Source of the DNA: a virus
DNA: 37,906 nucleotides
Virus record (IMG/VR): IMGVR_UViG_3300034072_002214
Span: 1 to 37,906 of that record
Direction: 5' to 3' (one strand)
Part shown: piece by piece, positions 23,486 through 30,133 of the stretch
Numbering within the stretch: position 1 is the stretch's first letter
Layout: the number at the start of each line of letters is the position of its first letter
The notes under the pieces: model-generated
What the model saw: the letters and a program-made list of their open reading frames with translations, nothing else
Databases searched by the model: none
What the model was told of the DNA's origin: nothing
Position numbers and translations under genes: made by a program

Positions 23486-25261
23486 ATGAATGCAAAAGCC
23501 ACCACACCGCCAATTAAAGCCACACCTGAAATAAAGGCCGCCGCACGCGGCCTTTATTTGCAGCACACGCCTATCTCTGTTATTGCGGAACGCTTTGGTG
23601 TTTCTGGTCGCACCGTTTACAACTGGCGCGATGAAGGCGAGTGGGACAACTTAATTGCAGGCGTGAGCATTGAGCAGGCGATAAGCCGCCGCATCATTGA
23701 TTTGGCAGAGCAGAAAAATAAAACTCCGGCTGAATTAGATGAAATGGACAGGCTGATTAATCAGCTGGACAAAATGGCAGGCGTTCGCCTCAAGGAAGCA
23801 AAGACAGCAGCTGTATTGAAAGGTGAAGCCGCAAACGATGGCGGCGAGATTCAAAGCCAGCGCGCAGATAAAAAGAAAAAATCCAAAATAAAAAATGATG
23901 TTAGCGGCATCACTGCTGAAGCTTTAGAAAAAATACGCAAGGAACTGTTTTACGAATACCAGCACAATTGGTTTGACAATAAAGGCCAGCGCACCCGCTT
24001 TATTCTGAAATCCCGCCAGATTGGTGCCACCTACTATTTTGCGTGGGAGGCCTTTGAGGATGCCATTCTCACTGGCGACAACCAAATATTTTTAAGCGCC
24101 AGTAAAAACCAAGCGGAAATATTCAAAGCCTACATGATTGGCTTTGCGCATAAATATTTTGAGCTGGAGCTAAAAGGCACCGACTGCATAACACTCAGCA
24201 ACGGTGCAGAACTGCGCTTTGTTTCCACCAATGGCCGCACCGCCCAGGGCTACCACGGCCACTTGTACATAGACGAAGTATTCTGGATTCCAGACTTTAA
24301 AAAGCTGAACGCTTTGGCCAGCGGCATGGCCGCGCACAAGAAGTGGCGCAAGACTTACTTTTCCACCCCGTCCATTAAATCCCACGGCGCTTACACATTG
24401 TGGAGCGGTGAGAAATTTAACGACAACCGCAAGGCTAAAGCTGAATTCGATTTGTCCCACAAGGCGCTTAAAGATGGCCAGCTGGGTGCAGATAAAATTT
24501 GGCGCAACATCGTTACGGTGGTGGATGCACAGGAAAAAGGCTGCGATTTATTTGATATTGACGAATTGCGCATTGAGTACAGCGAAGCAGAATTTAACAA
24601 CCTGTTTATGTGCGCATTTATGGAAGCCGGGCTTTCGGTTTTCAAGCTGGGCGATTTGCTCAACTGCGCAGTCGATAGCAATGTGGTGTGGGTTGATTTT
24701 AAAGCCGGCACCGTTCGGCCCTATGGCAACCGCCCGGTGTGGATTGGTTACGACCCCGCCCGCGTGGGCGACAAATCCGCCGTGGCGGTATTGGCCGCCC
24801 CGCTCTCACCTACTGAAAAATTCCGCGTATTGGAGAGCATCACCCTGCGCGGTGCATGGCGAAACCAAGCCAATGAAATTAAAAAATTGGTTGATAAATA
24901 CAACGTTGCGTTTATGGGCATTGACTGCACCGGCCCCGGCAATGGCGTATTTGAAATGGTGCAAAACTTTTTCCCCCGCGCAAAACCAATCCACTACGGG
25001 CTGGACACCAAAACCACACTGGTACTGAAAGCCCAGGACGTAATTGAACATGGCCGCATTGAGTGGGATGCAGAACATACCGACATTCCCCAATCCTTTT
25101 TGCAAATCACCCAAACCAGCACTGGCAACGACCAGATCACCTACGCGGCGAACCGCACACGCGACACCGGCCACGCGGATAAAGCCTGGGCAATTATGCA
25201 CGCGCTCCACAACGAACCTTTAAACACCGAACGCCGCAGAAGCGGTGTAGCAATGGGCTAA
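23486..25261 (+). CDS. P: terminase large subunit GpP
   Basis: 591-aa packaging motor. The N-terminal helix-turn-helix (about 27-50, V-I-A-E-R-F-G-V-S-G-R-T-V-Y-N-W) is typical of GpP. The ATPase has Walker A K-S-R-Q-I-G-A-T (175-182) and Walker B-like Y-I-D-E (261-264). A C-terminal nuclease-like region begins with W-I-G-Y-D-P-A. The ATG at 23486 is chosen over an upstream TTG; no strong SD is seen. Confidence 0.93.
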   Translation: MNAKATTPPIKATPEIKAAARGLYLQHTPISVIAERFGVSGRTVYNWRDEGEWDNLIAGVSIEQAISRRIIDLAEQKNKTPAELDEMDRLINQLDKMAGVRLKEAKTAAVLKGEAANDGGEIQSQRADKKKKSKIKNDVSGITAEALEKIRKELFYEYQHNWFDNKGQRTRFILKSRQIGATYYFAWEAFEDAILTGDNQIFLSASKNQAEIFKAYMIGFAHKYFELELKGTDCITLSNGAELRFVSTNGRTAQGYHGHLYIDEVFWIPDFKKLNALASGMAAHKKWRKTYFSTPSIKSHGAYTLWSGEKFNDNRKAKAEFDLSHKALKDGQLGADKIWRNIVTVVDAQEKGCDLFDIDELRIEYSEAEFNNLFMCAFMEAGLSVFKLGDLLNCAVDSNVVWVDFKAGTVRPYGNRPVWIGYDPARVGDKSAVAVLAAPLSPTEKFRVLESITLRGAWRNQANEIKKLVDKYNVAFMGIDCTGPGNGVFEMVQNFFPRAKPIHYGLDTKTTLVLKAQDVIEHGRIEWDAEHTDIPQSFLQITQTSTGNDQITYAANRTRDTGHADKAWAIMHALHNEPLNTERRRSGVAMG

Positions 25262-25265
25262 CACA

Positions 25266-26312
25266 ATGAGCAATCGCCGTAACCGCCGTAACAACACTGC
25301 AACCAAACCAGACACGTTTGTTAACGAAACTCGCCCCAGCGCGCCCACCATATTTAAATTCGGTGAACCTGAATCTGTGCTATCCAATTCGCCCAGCGAT
25401 TACCTTGGCGTTTTTCTGGCCCCCGGTGATTACTATGAGCCGCCAATTTCATTGGTTGGCCTGGGCAAAATTTTGCGAGCGAACGGGCACCACTGCACCA
25501 TCCCGCCGTTCCGCAAAAACCGCCTACTGCAGTACTACAAAACCAGCAGCGTGATTAGTGATGATGACCTGGGCAACGCATCCATTGACTACGATGTTTT
25601 TGGAAACTGCTACCTGCAAAAAATATTCAACCGTTTTAATCAGGTGATTGCATTCCGGCACCTGCCTGCCATTTCAATGCGCAAAATGAAAAAGGCAGAT
25701 ACCTACTGCCAGTTGCAGAAGGACGGCAAACCGCCCATTGAATTCAAGCCGGGTGAAGTGGTTCACCTGAAAGAATATGACGTGATGCAAACCGTGTACG
25801 GTATACCCCAGTATTACGGCGGCATTAACTCTATTTTGTTAAGTGAAGATGCAACCCTATTCCGCCGCAAGTATTACGTGAACGGCGCGCACATGGGGTA
25901 CATCCTGTACACCAGCGATTCATCGCTAGACCCGAAGGATGAAGAAGCGATTAAAAAAGCGGTGAAGGAAAGTAAGGGCGTGGGTAATTTCCGCTCACTG
26001 TATTTGAATATCCCGAACGGGAAAAAAGACAGTGTGCAATTGATCCCCGTTGGTGATATTGCCACCAAGGACGAATACGAGCGCATTAAAAATATTACCC
26101 GCGCAGAAATATTGGCCATGTGGAGAATGCAACCCGCGCTCTCCGGGGCCATGCCAGATAATGCCGGTGGTTTTGGTGATATTACGAAAATTGCAGACGT
26201 TTATTTTGAATATGAAACGGTGCCCATGCAGGATAATTTCTTAAAGCTAAACCAGTACACAGCACCGGGTTTTAAATTGGAATTTGGTAAGCCAGAGAAG
26301 GCTGCAGCATGA
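25266..26312 (+). CDS. Q: portal protein GpQ
   Basis: 348-aa P2 GpQ-family portal. Characteristic segments are Y-Y-E-P-P-I-S-L-x-G-L (about 57-67), H-x-x-x-P-P-F-R-K-N and Y-G-I-P-Q-Y-Y-G-G-I. The R-A-E-I-L-A-M-W-R-M-Q-P-A-L segment with P-D-N-A-G-G-F-G-D lies near the C-terminus. It follows the terminase gene by 4 bases, as in P2. Confidence 0.93.
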   Translation: MSNRRNRRNNTATKPDTFVNETRPSAPTIFKFGEPESVLSNSPSDYLGVFLAPGDYYEPPISLVGLGKILRANGHHCTIPPFRKNRLLQYYKTSSVISDDDLGNASIDYDVFGNCYLQKIFNRFNQVIAFRHLPAISMRKMKKADTYCQLQKDGKPPIEFKPGEVVHLKEYDVMQTVYGIPQYYGGINSILLSEDATLFRRKYYVNGAHMGYILYTSDSSLDPKDEEAIKKAVKESKGVGNFRSLYLNIPNGKKDSVQLIPVGDIATKDEYERIKNITRAEILAMWRMQPALSGAMPDNAGGFGDITKIADVYFEYETVPMQDNFLKLNQYTAPGFKLEFGKPEKAAA

Positions 26313-26340
26313 TGGACTATGCTGCAAAAAAACGCACAAA

Positions 26341-26349
26341 TGTTATACT
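26341..26349 (+). promoter_or_regulatory. extended -10 promoter candidate for ogr
   Basis: TGTTATACT is a TG-N-TATACT extended -10 element 38 bases before the ogr ATG. No good -35 is visible, which fits extended -10 promoters. It overlaps the region just after the portal stop. Confidence 0.45.
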
Positions 26350-26386
26350 CTTGCCGCGCACAATTTTATTTCGCGGGGAAGACCAA

Positions 26387-26632
26387 ATGATTCTAATCAG
26401 ATGCAAAGTGTGCAAGGGAAAGGCGATAGTTCATGCCAGAAAAGAGTTGGACGTAACAATGAGCCAGCTTTATTGCAGCTGTAAAGATCCAGAGTGTGGC
26501 CATACCTTTGTTATGGATTTATGTTTTAGCCACACGCTTTCACCAAGTGCACAGCAAGCCAAAGATGTAGTAGTAAGTTTCTTGCGCGCCCTGCCGGATG
26601 CAGAGCGCCAGTTAATGCTTGCGAATTTATAA
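26387..26632 (+). CDS. ogr: late-gene activator Ogr/Delta
   Basis: 81-aa zinc-binding activator of phage late promoters. Cysteines C6-x2-C9-x22-C32-x4-C37 have exactly the spacing of P2 Ogr. The start at 26387 has GGGGAAG upstream; a longer frame begins in the portal gene and is rejected. The Ogr-type box at 23371-23388 is its likely target. Confidence 0.92.
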   Translation: MILIRCKVCKGKAIVHARKELDVTMSQLYCSCKDPECGHTFVMDLCFSHTLSPSAQQAKDVVVSFLRALPDAERQLMLANL

Positions 26633-26869
26633 TCAGGCGGCCTTCACCACGGCCACCTGATTTGAATAGACTGTTTTCAAAATTCCTTCCGCTTTTTCCA
26701 TCTGCTGATTTTGCCACTCCAGCAACACAAACAAGCCGCTAGCCTCCTGCTCTGATAATTCGCTCGCACTCATTCTTGTGCACATGCCCTGAATCAAACT
26801 GTTTACAGCCCTTACCTGCTCCAATGTTTCAAGCGCGCTGTTAAATTTTGTTACCTCTCTTGTCGGCAT
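26633..26869 (-). CDS. hypothetical helical protein downstream of C4 copy 3
   Basis: 78-aa helical protein convergent with ogr. GGAG lies 8 bases before the ATG at 26869. Its middle (S-E-L-S-E-Q-E-A-S-G-L-F-V-L-L) faintly resembles the C-terminal hairpins of the C4-controlled 100/101-aa proteins. It is the first gene after C4 copy 3, so it may be the controlled gene. Longer frames through the RNA element are probably not translated. Confidence 0.6.
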   Translation of the reverse strand: MPTREVTKFNSALETLEQVRAVNSLIQGMCTRMSASELSEQEASGLFVLLEWQNQQMEKAEGILKTVYSNQVAVVKAA

Positions 26870-26904
26870 TTCATTTACTCCATGTTTCTTACAGGCGTAG
26901 AAAC

Positions 26905-27299
26905 ACCTGCAAAAATTGCATCTATTAAAAATAAAGTTGATTGATAAAACGAGAAACTGCGGATTGCCCGCAAAAATGAGTATCGCGTTTGTTCTGCCCT
27001 TTGTACTGGGGGCGACTGAGCAGGGTTCGCAGTGCTGGCGCAAAAGCAAGCCAGCCCACCCCGAAGGGTGGCCCCACCCAGCCGCCATAGAACAGGCGTA
27101 ACCGAGGGGTGGCAATTGATCACCTGACGATCAATTGACCAGCTTTTGCTTTTGCAGGCTGCGAAACCCGGAGGCACATGAGGTGCCACGGCGCAAAGGT
27201 TAGGCAGCACGCCGGATTCTGTCAACGGATTTTTGTGACGCAGTTCCGCTACTGAAAGGTAATGCTATGTAATTGCTTTTTCATGCAATTTTTGCAGGT
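26905..27299. repeat. 17-bp perfect inverted repeat flanking C4 copy 3
   Basis: ACCTGCAAAAATTGCAT at 26905-26921 is repeated in inverse orientation at 27283-27299. The pair brackets C4 copy 3. Next to the right copy, TTCATGCAA occurs twice (27280-27288 and 27302-27310), 22 bp apart, about two helical turns. No transposase is near. The repeats could be insertion scars or protein-binding sites controlling the C4 transcript. Confidence 0.55.
27011..27165 (-). ncRNA. C4-type antisense RNA locus, copy 3 (body 27011-27086)
   Basis: Same body as copies 1 and 2 but more diverged. The closing stem GGCGGCTGGG (27086-27077) pairs with CTCAGTCGCC (27020-27011). The UUCG hairpin has one extra base pair. 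The second hairpin stem is GCTGGC/GCCAGC instead of CCGG/CCGG. Its loop TTGCTTTTGC (b', 27049-27040) is a perfect 10-base complement of b1 at 27146-27155, and a' CTGCGAA (27026-27032) pairs with a1 (27159-27165). The hairpin between a1/b1 and the body (27113-27137) has no T run. I find no convincing a2/b2 downstream. Confidence 0.72.
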
Positions 27300-27411
27300 A
27301 CTTCATGCAATATTTTGTGGTCAATGTCTCACACGCGCATGGTTAATTTCCTACAGACAGGCGGCATCTAAATCATCACTATTCTGAGCACAAAAATGAA
27401 TGGAGTTTTTT

Positions 27412-27804
27412 ATGTCGAATGAAACTGATAAAAAAAATGCGAAAGAAAGTGCAATAGGCTGTTTAATTTTTATTGTTATTGGAGGAATACTTTTTGTCTC
27501 ATGCAGTTCAGACGAAAGCGAAACACCAGAACAAAAAGCGGAGCGGATGTGCAAAGATGAAATTTCAGCAAGAGTGATGGCTCAATCTTTTATAAAAGAT
27601 CGACTGAAAGCTCCATCAACTGCAGAGTTCAGCGGGTATGGCGAAACCAAAACGTTATACCTAGGGGACTGTACACACCAAGTTATAGGCTATGTTGATT
27701 CACAAAATAGTTTTGGGGCACAAATAAGAACACACTACTCAGCAACTGTAAAAAATTCAAAAGGAACTGAAAACTGGAATCTAATTGATTTGACCACAGA
27801 ATAA
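27412..27804 (+). CDS. exported or membrane-anchored moron protein
   Basis: 130-aa protein. A charged N-terminus is followed by a hydrophobic segment (about 14-30) ending in F-V-S-C-S-S, which resembles a lipobox, so it is either a lipoprotein or an N-terminally anchored protein. The exported part holds D-R-L-K-A-P-S-T-A-E-F and G-Y-V-D-S-Q-N-S-F-G-A, a recurrent pattern in small phage and plasmid cargo proteins. GGAG sits 6 bases before ATG 27412. It has its own terminator and AT-rich composition, fitting a lysogenic-conversion gene. Function unknown. Confidence 0.75.
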   Translation: MSNETDKKNAKESAIGCLIFIVIGGILFVSCSSDESETPEQKAERMCKDEISARVMAQSFIKDRLKAPSTAEFSGYGETKTLYLGDCTHQVIGYVDSQNSFGAQIRTHYSATVKNSKGTENWNLIDLTTE

Positions 27805-27807
27805 ATT

Positions 27808-27831
27808 AAGGCCGCACATGCGGCCTTTTTT
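27808..27831 (+). terminator. intrinsic terminator after the moron gene
   Basis: AAGGCCGC-ACAT-GCGGCC followed by six T. It starts 4 bases after the moron stop and also lies just after the end of the convergent 100-aa gene, so it may serve both directions. Confidence 0.88.
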
Positions 27832-27840
27832 ACACGCCCC

Positions 27841-28143
27841 TCAATTTAGAAACTCATTCGCCTGGTGCAGCAAATCCACCAACCCCGCCCCTGCCCGCTC
27901 GTTTAGCTCCAGCGGGTAGTTGCCATTGCACAGCAGGCATTCCACTAGGTAAAGCTGATCCTGCAGGCGCATACGGCTTACTTCGGCTTCATCGCGGCTG
28001 GCAAGGGTGCCTACGGTGTCCAACAACTCGCCAGTGGGCGAATGCAGCTCTATGTTGCCGGTTTGGTACAGGGCGTATTGGGAAGCGTCTAGGGTGACGA
28101 TACGGCGGGATTTTGGGGCAGTTTTGCGGGTAGCAGTGTTCAT
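27841..28143 (-). CDS. C4-controlled protein, 100 aa, paralogue of the 101-aa protein
   Basis: 100-aa protein clearly homologous to the protein at 14920-15225 (R-R-I-V-T-L-D-A-S-Q-Y-A-L-Y-Q-T-G and L-Q-D-Q-L-Y-L-V-E-C-L-L). The two differ in the basic N-terminus and in the central loop. Its leader contains C4 copy 2, and box b2 (28158-28165) lies just before the SD GAGG, so its translation should be silenced when the cognate RNA binds. Function unknown. Confidence 0.78.
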   Translation of the reverse strand: MNTATRKTAPKSRRIVTLDASQYALYQTGNIELHSPTGELLDTVGTLASRDEAEVSRMRLQDQLYLVECLLCNGNYPLELNERAGAGLVDLLHQANEFLN

Positions 28144-28157
28144 GGCGTTAGCCTCAT

Positions 28158-28380
28158 GTTTGTGGTTTTAAAACCGCCGCCATGAGGTAGTAAGTCATGG
28201 AGGCGACTGGACAGGGTTACTACCACCGGCCCACAAACCCACCGGCCCACCCGAAGGTGGCCCCGCCCAGCCGCCATAACGCAGGGTAGCCGAACGCCAG
28301 GCACAAAAAAAGACGCAGGCGCGTCTTGTGCCGCTTGTGGATTTCCGGGGGTAGTAGTCCCGACAGCGGATTTTGCCGCT
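28158..28380 (-). ncRNA. C4-type antisense RNA locus, copy 2 (body 28202-28275)
   Basis: Leader of the 100-aa gene, colinear with copy 1 over about 240 bases. Shared blocks are the AGCGG/CCGCT hairpin, the terminator-like hairpin (AAGACGC/GCGTCTT plus T run, about 28302-28328), the GGCGGCTGG/CCAGTCGCC closing stem, the UUCG hairpin and the CCGG/CCGG hairpin. The variable boxes are wholly different from copy 1: a1 CTACTACC (28350-28357), b1 CCACAAGC (28333-28340), b' GTTTGTGG (28231-28238), a' GGTAGTAA (28217-28224), a2 TTACTACC (28186-28193), b2 CCACAAAC (28158-28165). Every box pairs with its own a' or b'. Confidence 0.82.
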
Positions 28381-28511
28381 GCCTTTACAGAGTAGTACGG
28401 GGGTTTGGCGGGTGTCAATATGCGCTACAGTGAAACTATGTGCATTAAAGTGAGTCATTATGATTGTAAAGTTCGTTGCTCAAATATGATGTGTGTGCCA
28501 GTATTTATGTG

Positions 28512-28540
28512 TTGACAGACCTGTCAATTGAACAAATTAA
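28512..28540 (+). promoter_or_regulatory. toxin-antitoxin promoter with palindromic operator
   Basis: A perfect -35 TTGACA (28512-28517) lies inside the 16-bp inverted repeat TTGACAGACCTGTCAA (28512-28527). AT-rich -10 candidates (AATTAA at 28535 or TTAACT at 28537) follow at 17-19 bases. An operator covering the -35 fits autorepression by an antitoxin or toxin-antitoxin complex. Confidence 0.6.
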
Positions 28541-28570
28541 CTATCGAGAACAGTCTTAACCGGCCATTCT

Positions 28571-28613
28571 TGCGCCCCTTGAGGGCTTAAAGGTGCGCCC
28601 CCTTGAGGGCTTG
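28571..28613 (+). repeat. tandem TGCGCCCC(C)TTGAGGGCTT repeats in the toxin-antitoxin leader
   Basis: Two near-identical copies start at 28571 and 28594, 23 bp apart. Each contains a GCCC...GGGC short hairpin. They lie between the promoter and the antitoxin ATG and could be regulator sites or mRNA structures affecting translation; the second copy ends just upstream of the start codon and includes the only SD-like bases (GAGGG). Confidence 0.7.
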
Positions 28614-28617
28614 AGAT

Positions 28618-28872
28618 ATGCAGAACAGAAAATATTTCACCCCATCAAAACTTGGGAAAACAGCAAAGATAACCAATGCTTACGTAACCACCCAAAGTAG
28701 TTACGTTGGTTATTGTGTCATACGCCCAAAATTATCAAGACCAGTTGAAGCAGTTAAACCTGGTCGCTTCCGCATGACATCGGAAGAACTCAGTGCAATC
28801 TCCAAAAAAGGGGCAGAACTACTTCTGAATGCAACCCCTGAAGATATGAACAACTATCGCAAATGGCAGTAG
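28618..28872 (+). CDS. putative antitoxin of the YafO-type pair
   Basis: 84-aa basic protein directly upstream of the toxin gene, overlapping it by 10 bases. I do not recognise the Phd/YefM fold expected of YafN antitoxins. The C-terminus (M-T-S-E-E-L-S-A-I-S-K-K-G-A-E-L-L) is helical and could wrap the toxin, and the N-terminal part is short and strand-rich. Antitoxin role inferred from gene order, overlap and operator palindromes. Confidence 0.62.
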   Translation: MQNRKYFTPSKLGKTAKITNAYVTTQSSYVGYCVIRPKLSRPVEAVKPGRFRMTSEELSAISKKGAELLLNATPEDMNNYRKWQ

Positions 28873-29285
28873 TTGTTCGCCGCTCAGATTTTCTCGCCAA
28901 ACAAGTTACCGCCGAAAAATTAGCAACGCTAATTGCGGACTTTAAGGATTTGAAGTCGGGAATCCCAATAGGTACCTTTGGTAAGGATGTTGCTTACGAC
29001 CACATAAACACCCTCCCGTCTGTGAAAGCCGAAGAACTCAGACACATTCACATCATTGGTATTAATGACACCTTTAAGTCATATGTTAGGCAGGAAAATA
29101 AAACCAGCGACAACCACTTGGTTTATTGCAGTAATTTTTTTGACCCAAACACTTATTTGCTAATTGCTATTCTTGAGCCAAACGCCCATGAGTTGGCCAA
29201 AAATAATCAATTGATGTTAAACCTTGTCGATATCGCAAAAGATTTTAGAAATATGAATTTCGCACAAGCAGCAACTACCGCTTAA
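28863..29285 (+). CDS. yafO: YafO-type mRNA interferase toxin
   Basis: 140-aa protein resembling E. coli YafO over nearly its full length. Shared elements are F-G-(R/K)-D-x-x-Y-D, (R/A)-H-I-H at about 60-63, and the D-x-H-L-V-Y-C ... F-D ... L-L-I-A-I-L-(K/E)-P-x-x-H-(K/E)-L-A-(R/K)-(D/N)-N-(N)-Q core (about 82-119). YafO is a ribosome-dependent endoribonuclease that cuts mRNA downstream of the start codon. The toxin starts inside the antitoxin gene and is followed by a terminator. Confidence 0.88.
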   Translation: MAVVVRRSDFLAKQVTAEKLATLIADFKDLKSGIPIGTFGKDVAYDHINTLPSVKAEELRHIHIIGINDTFKSYVRQENKTSDNHLVYCSNFFDPNTYLLIAILEPNAHELAKNNQLMLNLVDIAKDFRNMNFAQAATTA

Positions 29286-29315
29286 CAAAAAGGCCGCTGA
29301 ATAGCGGCCTTTTTT
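29286..29315 (+). terminator. intrinsic terminator after yafO
   Basis: AAAAAGGCCGCT-GAAT-AGCGGCC followed by six T. It lies directly after the yafO stop and just before the end of the convergent 136-aa gene; the A run on the other side could make it bidirectional. Confidence 0.92.
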
Positions 29316-29317
29316 AT

Positions 29318-29728
29318 TCACCCCATAAACGCTTTTACTTCGATTATTTCTTGCGGTGCCCTGCCCGTTAGCACCAGGAAGTAACGCCACACTCCATAGG
29401 GGATTGTACGATCCCCGCTTTTATATTCGCGCACTCGCCTATCACCCGTTAACCCTAACAAAGCCGCCAGTTTTCCATCGGTGTTGTATTCAGGGAAATG
29501 GCTTTGGAAGTGGCGAAAGTAGGCACCAATAATGTCCGGGTGCGGCGGCTCCCAGCCCTCTCTCTCTCGCAATAAATGGGTGCGCGGGTATTGGCTTTCG
29601 TCTACTTCTGTTTGACCTGGTAATTCAGGCGCTTTCAGATTTTTTTTCAATTGATCAATTGCAGCCTTGGTGCTTTGTTCAAAAATAATTTTCTGCTGCT
29701 GTTTAATGCTGGGCATTTGTATTTTCAT
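29318..29728 (-). CDS. HTH regulator-like protein
   Basis: 136-aa protein with a Cro/CI-like helix-turn-helix near the C-terminus (about 83-110, D-G-K-L-A-A-L-L-G-L-T-G-D-R-R-V-R-E-Y-K-S-G-D). It has a charged helical N-terminus and the P-H-P-D-I-I-G-A-Y-F segment. AAGAGG precedes the ATG. It is transcribed after the 95-aa gene, from a promoter that contains a perfect palindrome, so it may repress its own operon. Confidence 0.7.
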   Translation of the reverse strand: MKIQMPSIKQQQKIIFEQSTKAAIDQLKKNLKAPELPGQTEVDESQYPRTHLLREREGWEPPHPDIIGAYFRHFQSHFPEYNTDGKLAALLGLTGDRRVREYKSGDRTIPYGVWRYFLVLTGRAPQEIIEVKAFMG

Positions 29729-29752
29729 GCTGAAACCTCTTGAGTGAAGTTT

Positions 29753-29770
29753 GGGGGGCTTTCGCCCCCC
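29753..29770 (-). other. GNRA-capped RNA hairpin between the 95-aa and 136-aa genes
   Basis: On the minus strand a 7-bp G/C stem is closed by a GAAA tetraloop (GGGGGGC-GAAA-GCCCCCC). It lacks a T run and is not a simple terminator. It could be an mRNA-stabilising or processing hairpin that separates expression of the two genes. Confidence 0.5.
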
Positions 29771-29774
29771 TCCC

Positions 29775-30062
29775 TTAGCACGGTGACAGTTCGATGTTGC
29801 GAACGTCGGAAACTCGGATATTAACCAGACTCAGTGTTCCTGTTGCTAACCCTTTCCAGTGCCCTGTGTTGTGGATACTCACAAACACGTAGAAAAGGTA
29901 GTCAGGCAATAGGATGTCGGCTCGCTCTACTTTCAACCCTATGTGTTCTTTGTTAAACACTCGGGTTGGCTCACCGACTCTATCCTCTGAGCCTCGCCTA
30001 ACTAACCAGAAATGTGCATCAGGAAAGTTAGTGCGTATGGTTACAATCTCGCAAAGTTTCAT
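29775..30062 (-). CDS. small protein resembling part of an HsdS target-recognition domain
   Basis: 95-aa protein. The end of the sequence, L-L-P-D-Y-L-F-Y-V-F-V-S and G-T-L-S-L-V-N-I-R-V-S-D-V-R-N-I-E-L-S, resembles the last strands of type I restriction specificity subunit recognition domains (a Y-L-x-Y-hydrophobic helix, a T-x-x-x-N-I-R-x-x-D strand, then I-x-L-x-P). It would be only half of a domain. AAGGAA precedes the ATG. Possible roles: DNA-binding decoy, restriction inhibitor or simple regulator; none proved. Confidence 0.62.
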   Translation of the reverse strand: MKLCEIVTIRTNFPDAHFWLVRRGSEDRVGEPTRVFNKEHIGLKVERADILLPDYLFYVFVSIHNTGHWKGLATGTLSLVNIRVSDVRNIELSPC

Positions 30063-30133
30063 CTCAGTTCCTTACCGGTGACAACGACTAGCCCCCTCGG
30101 AATGAGTGGCTCTCTGCGTGCCACCGTGAGAAC

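Noticed and set aside
26875-27225. 116-codon minus-strand ORF, and the long N-terminal extension of the 78-aa gene (to 27115)
   Set aside because: Both cross C4 locus 3; the 78-aa gene has a good SD at its own ATG.
28140-28458. Two overlapping minus-strand ORFs of 92 and 87 codons resembling Ash/Icd-like annotated proteins
   Set aside because: They run through the C4 RNA element, lack SDs, and their apparent protein similarity (G-W-G-H/G-W-A-G-type peptides) is explained by the conserved RNA stems; the same peptides appear in other frames of copies 1 and 3.
28561-28613. Possible CRISPR-like direct repeats
   Set aside because: Only two short repeats with a 4-5-bp gap in a promoter leader; no spacers and no cas genes anywhere in the window.
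29753-29770. Intrinsic terminator between the 95-aa and 136-aa genes
   Set aside because: The GC hairpin has no T run on the minus strand; listed as an RNA hairpin instead.
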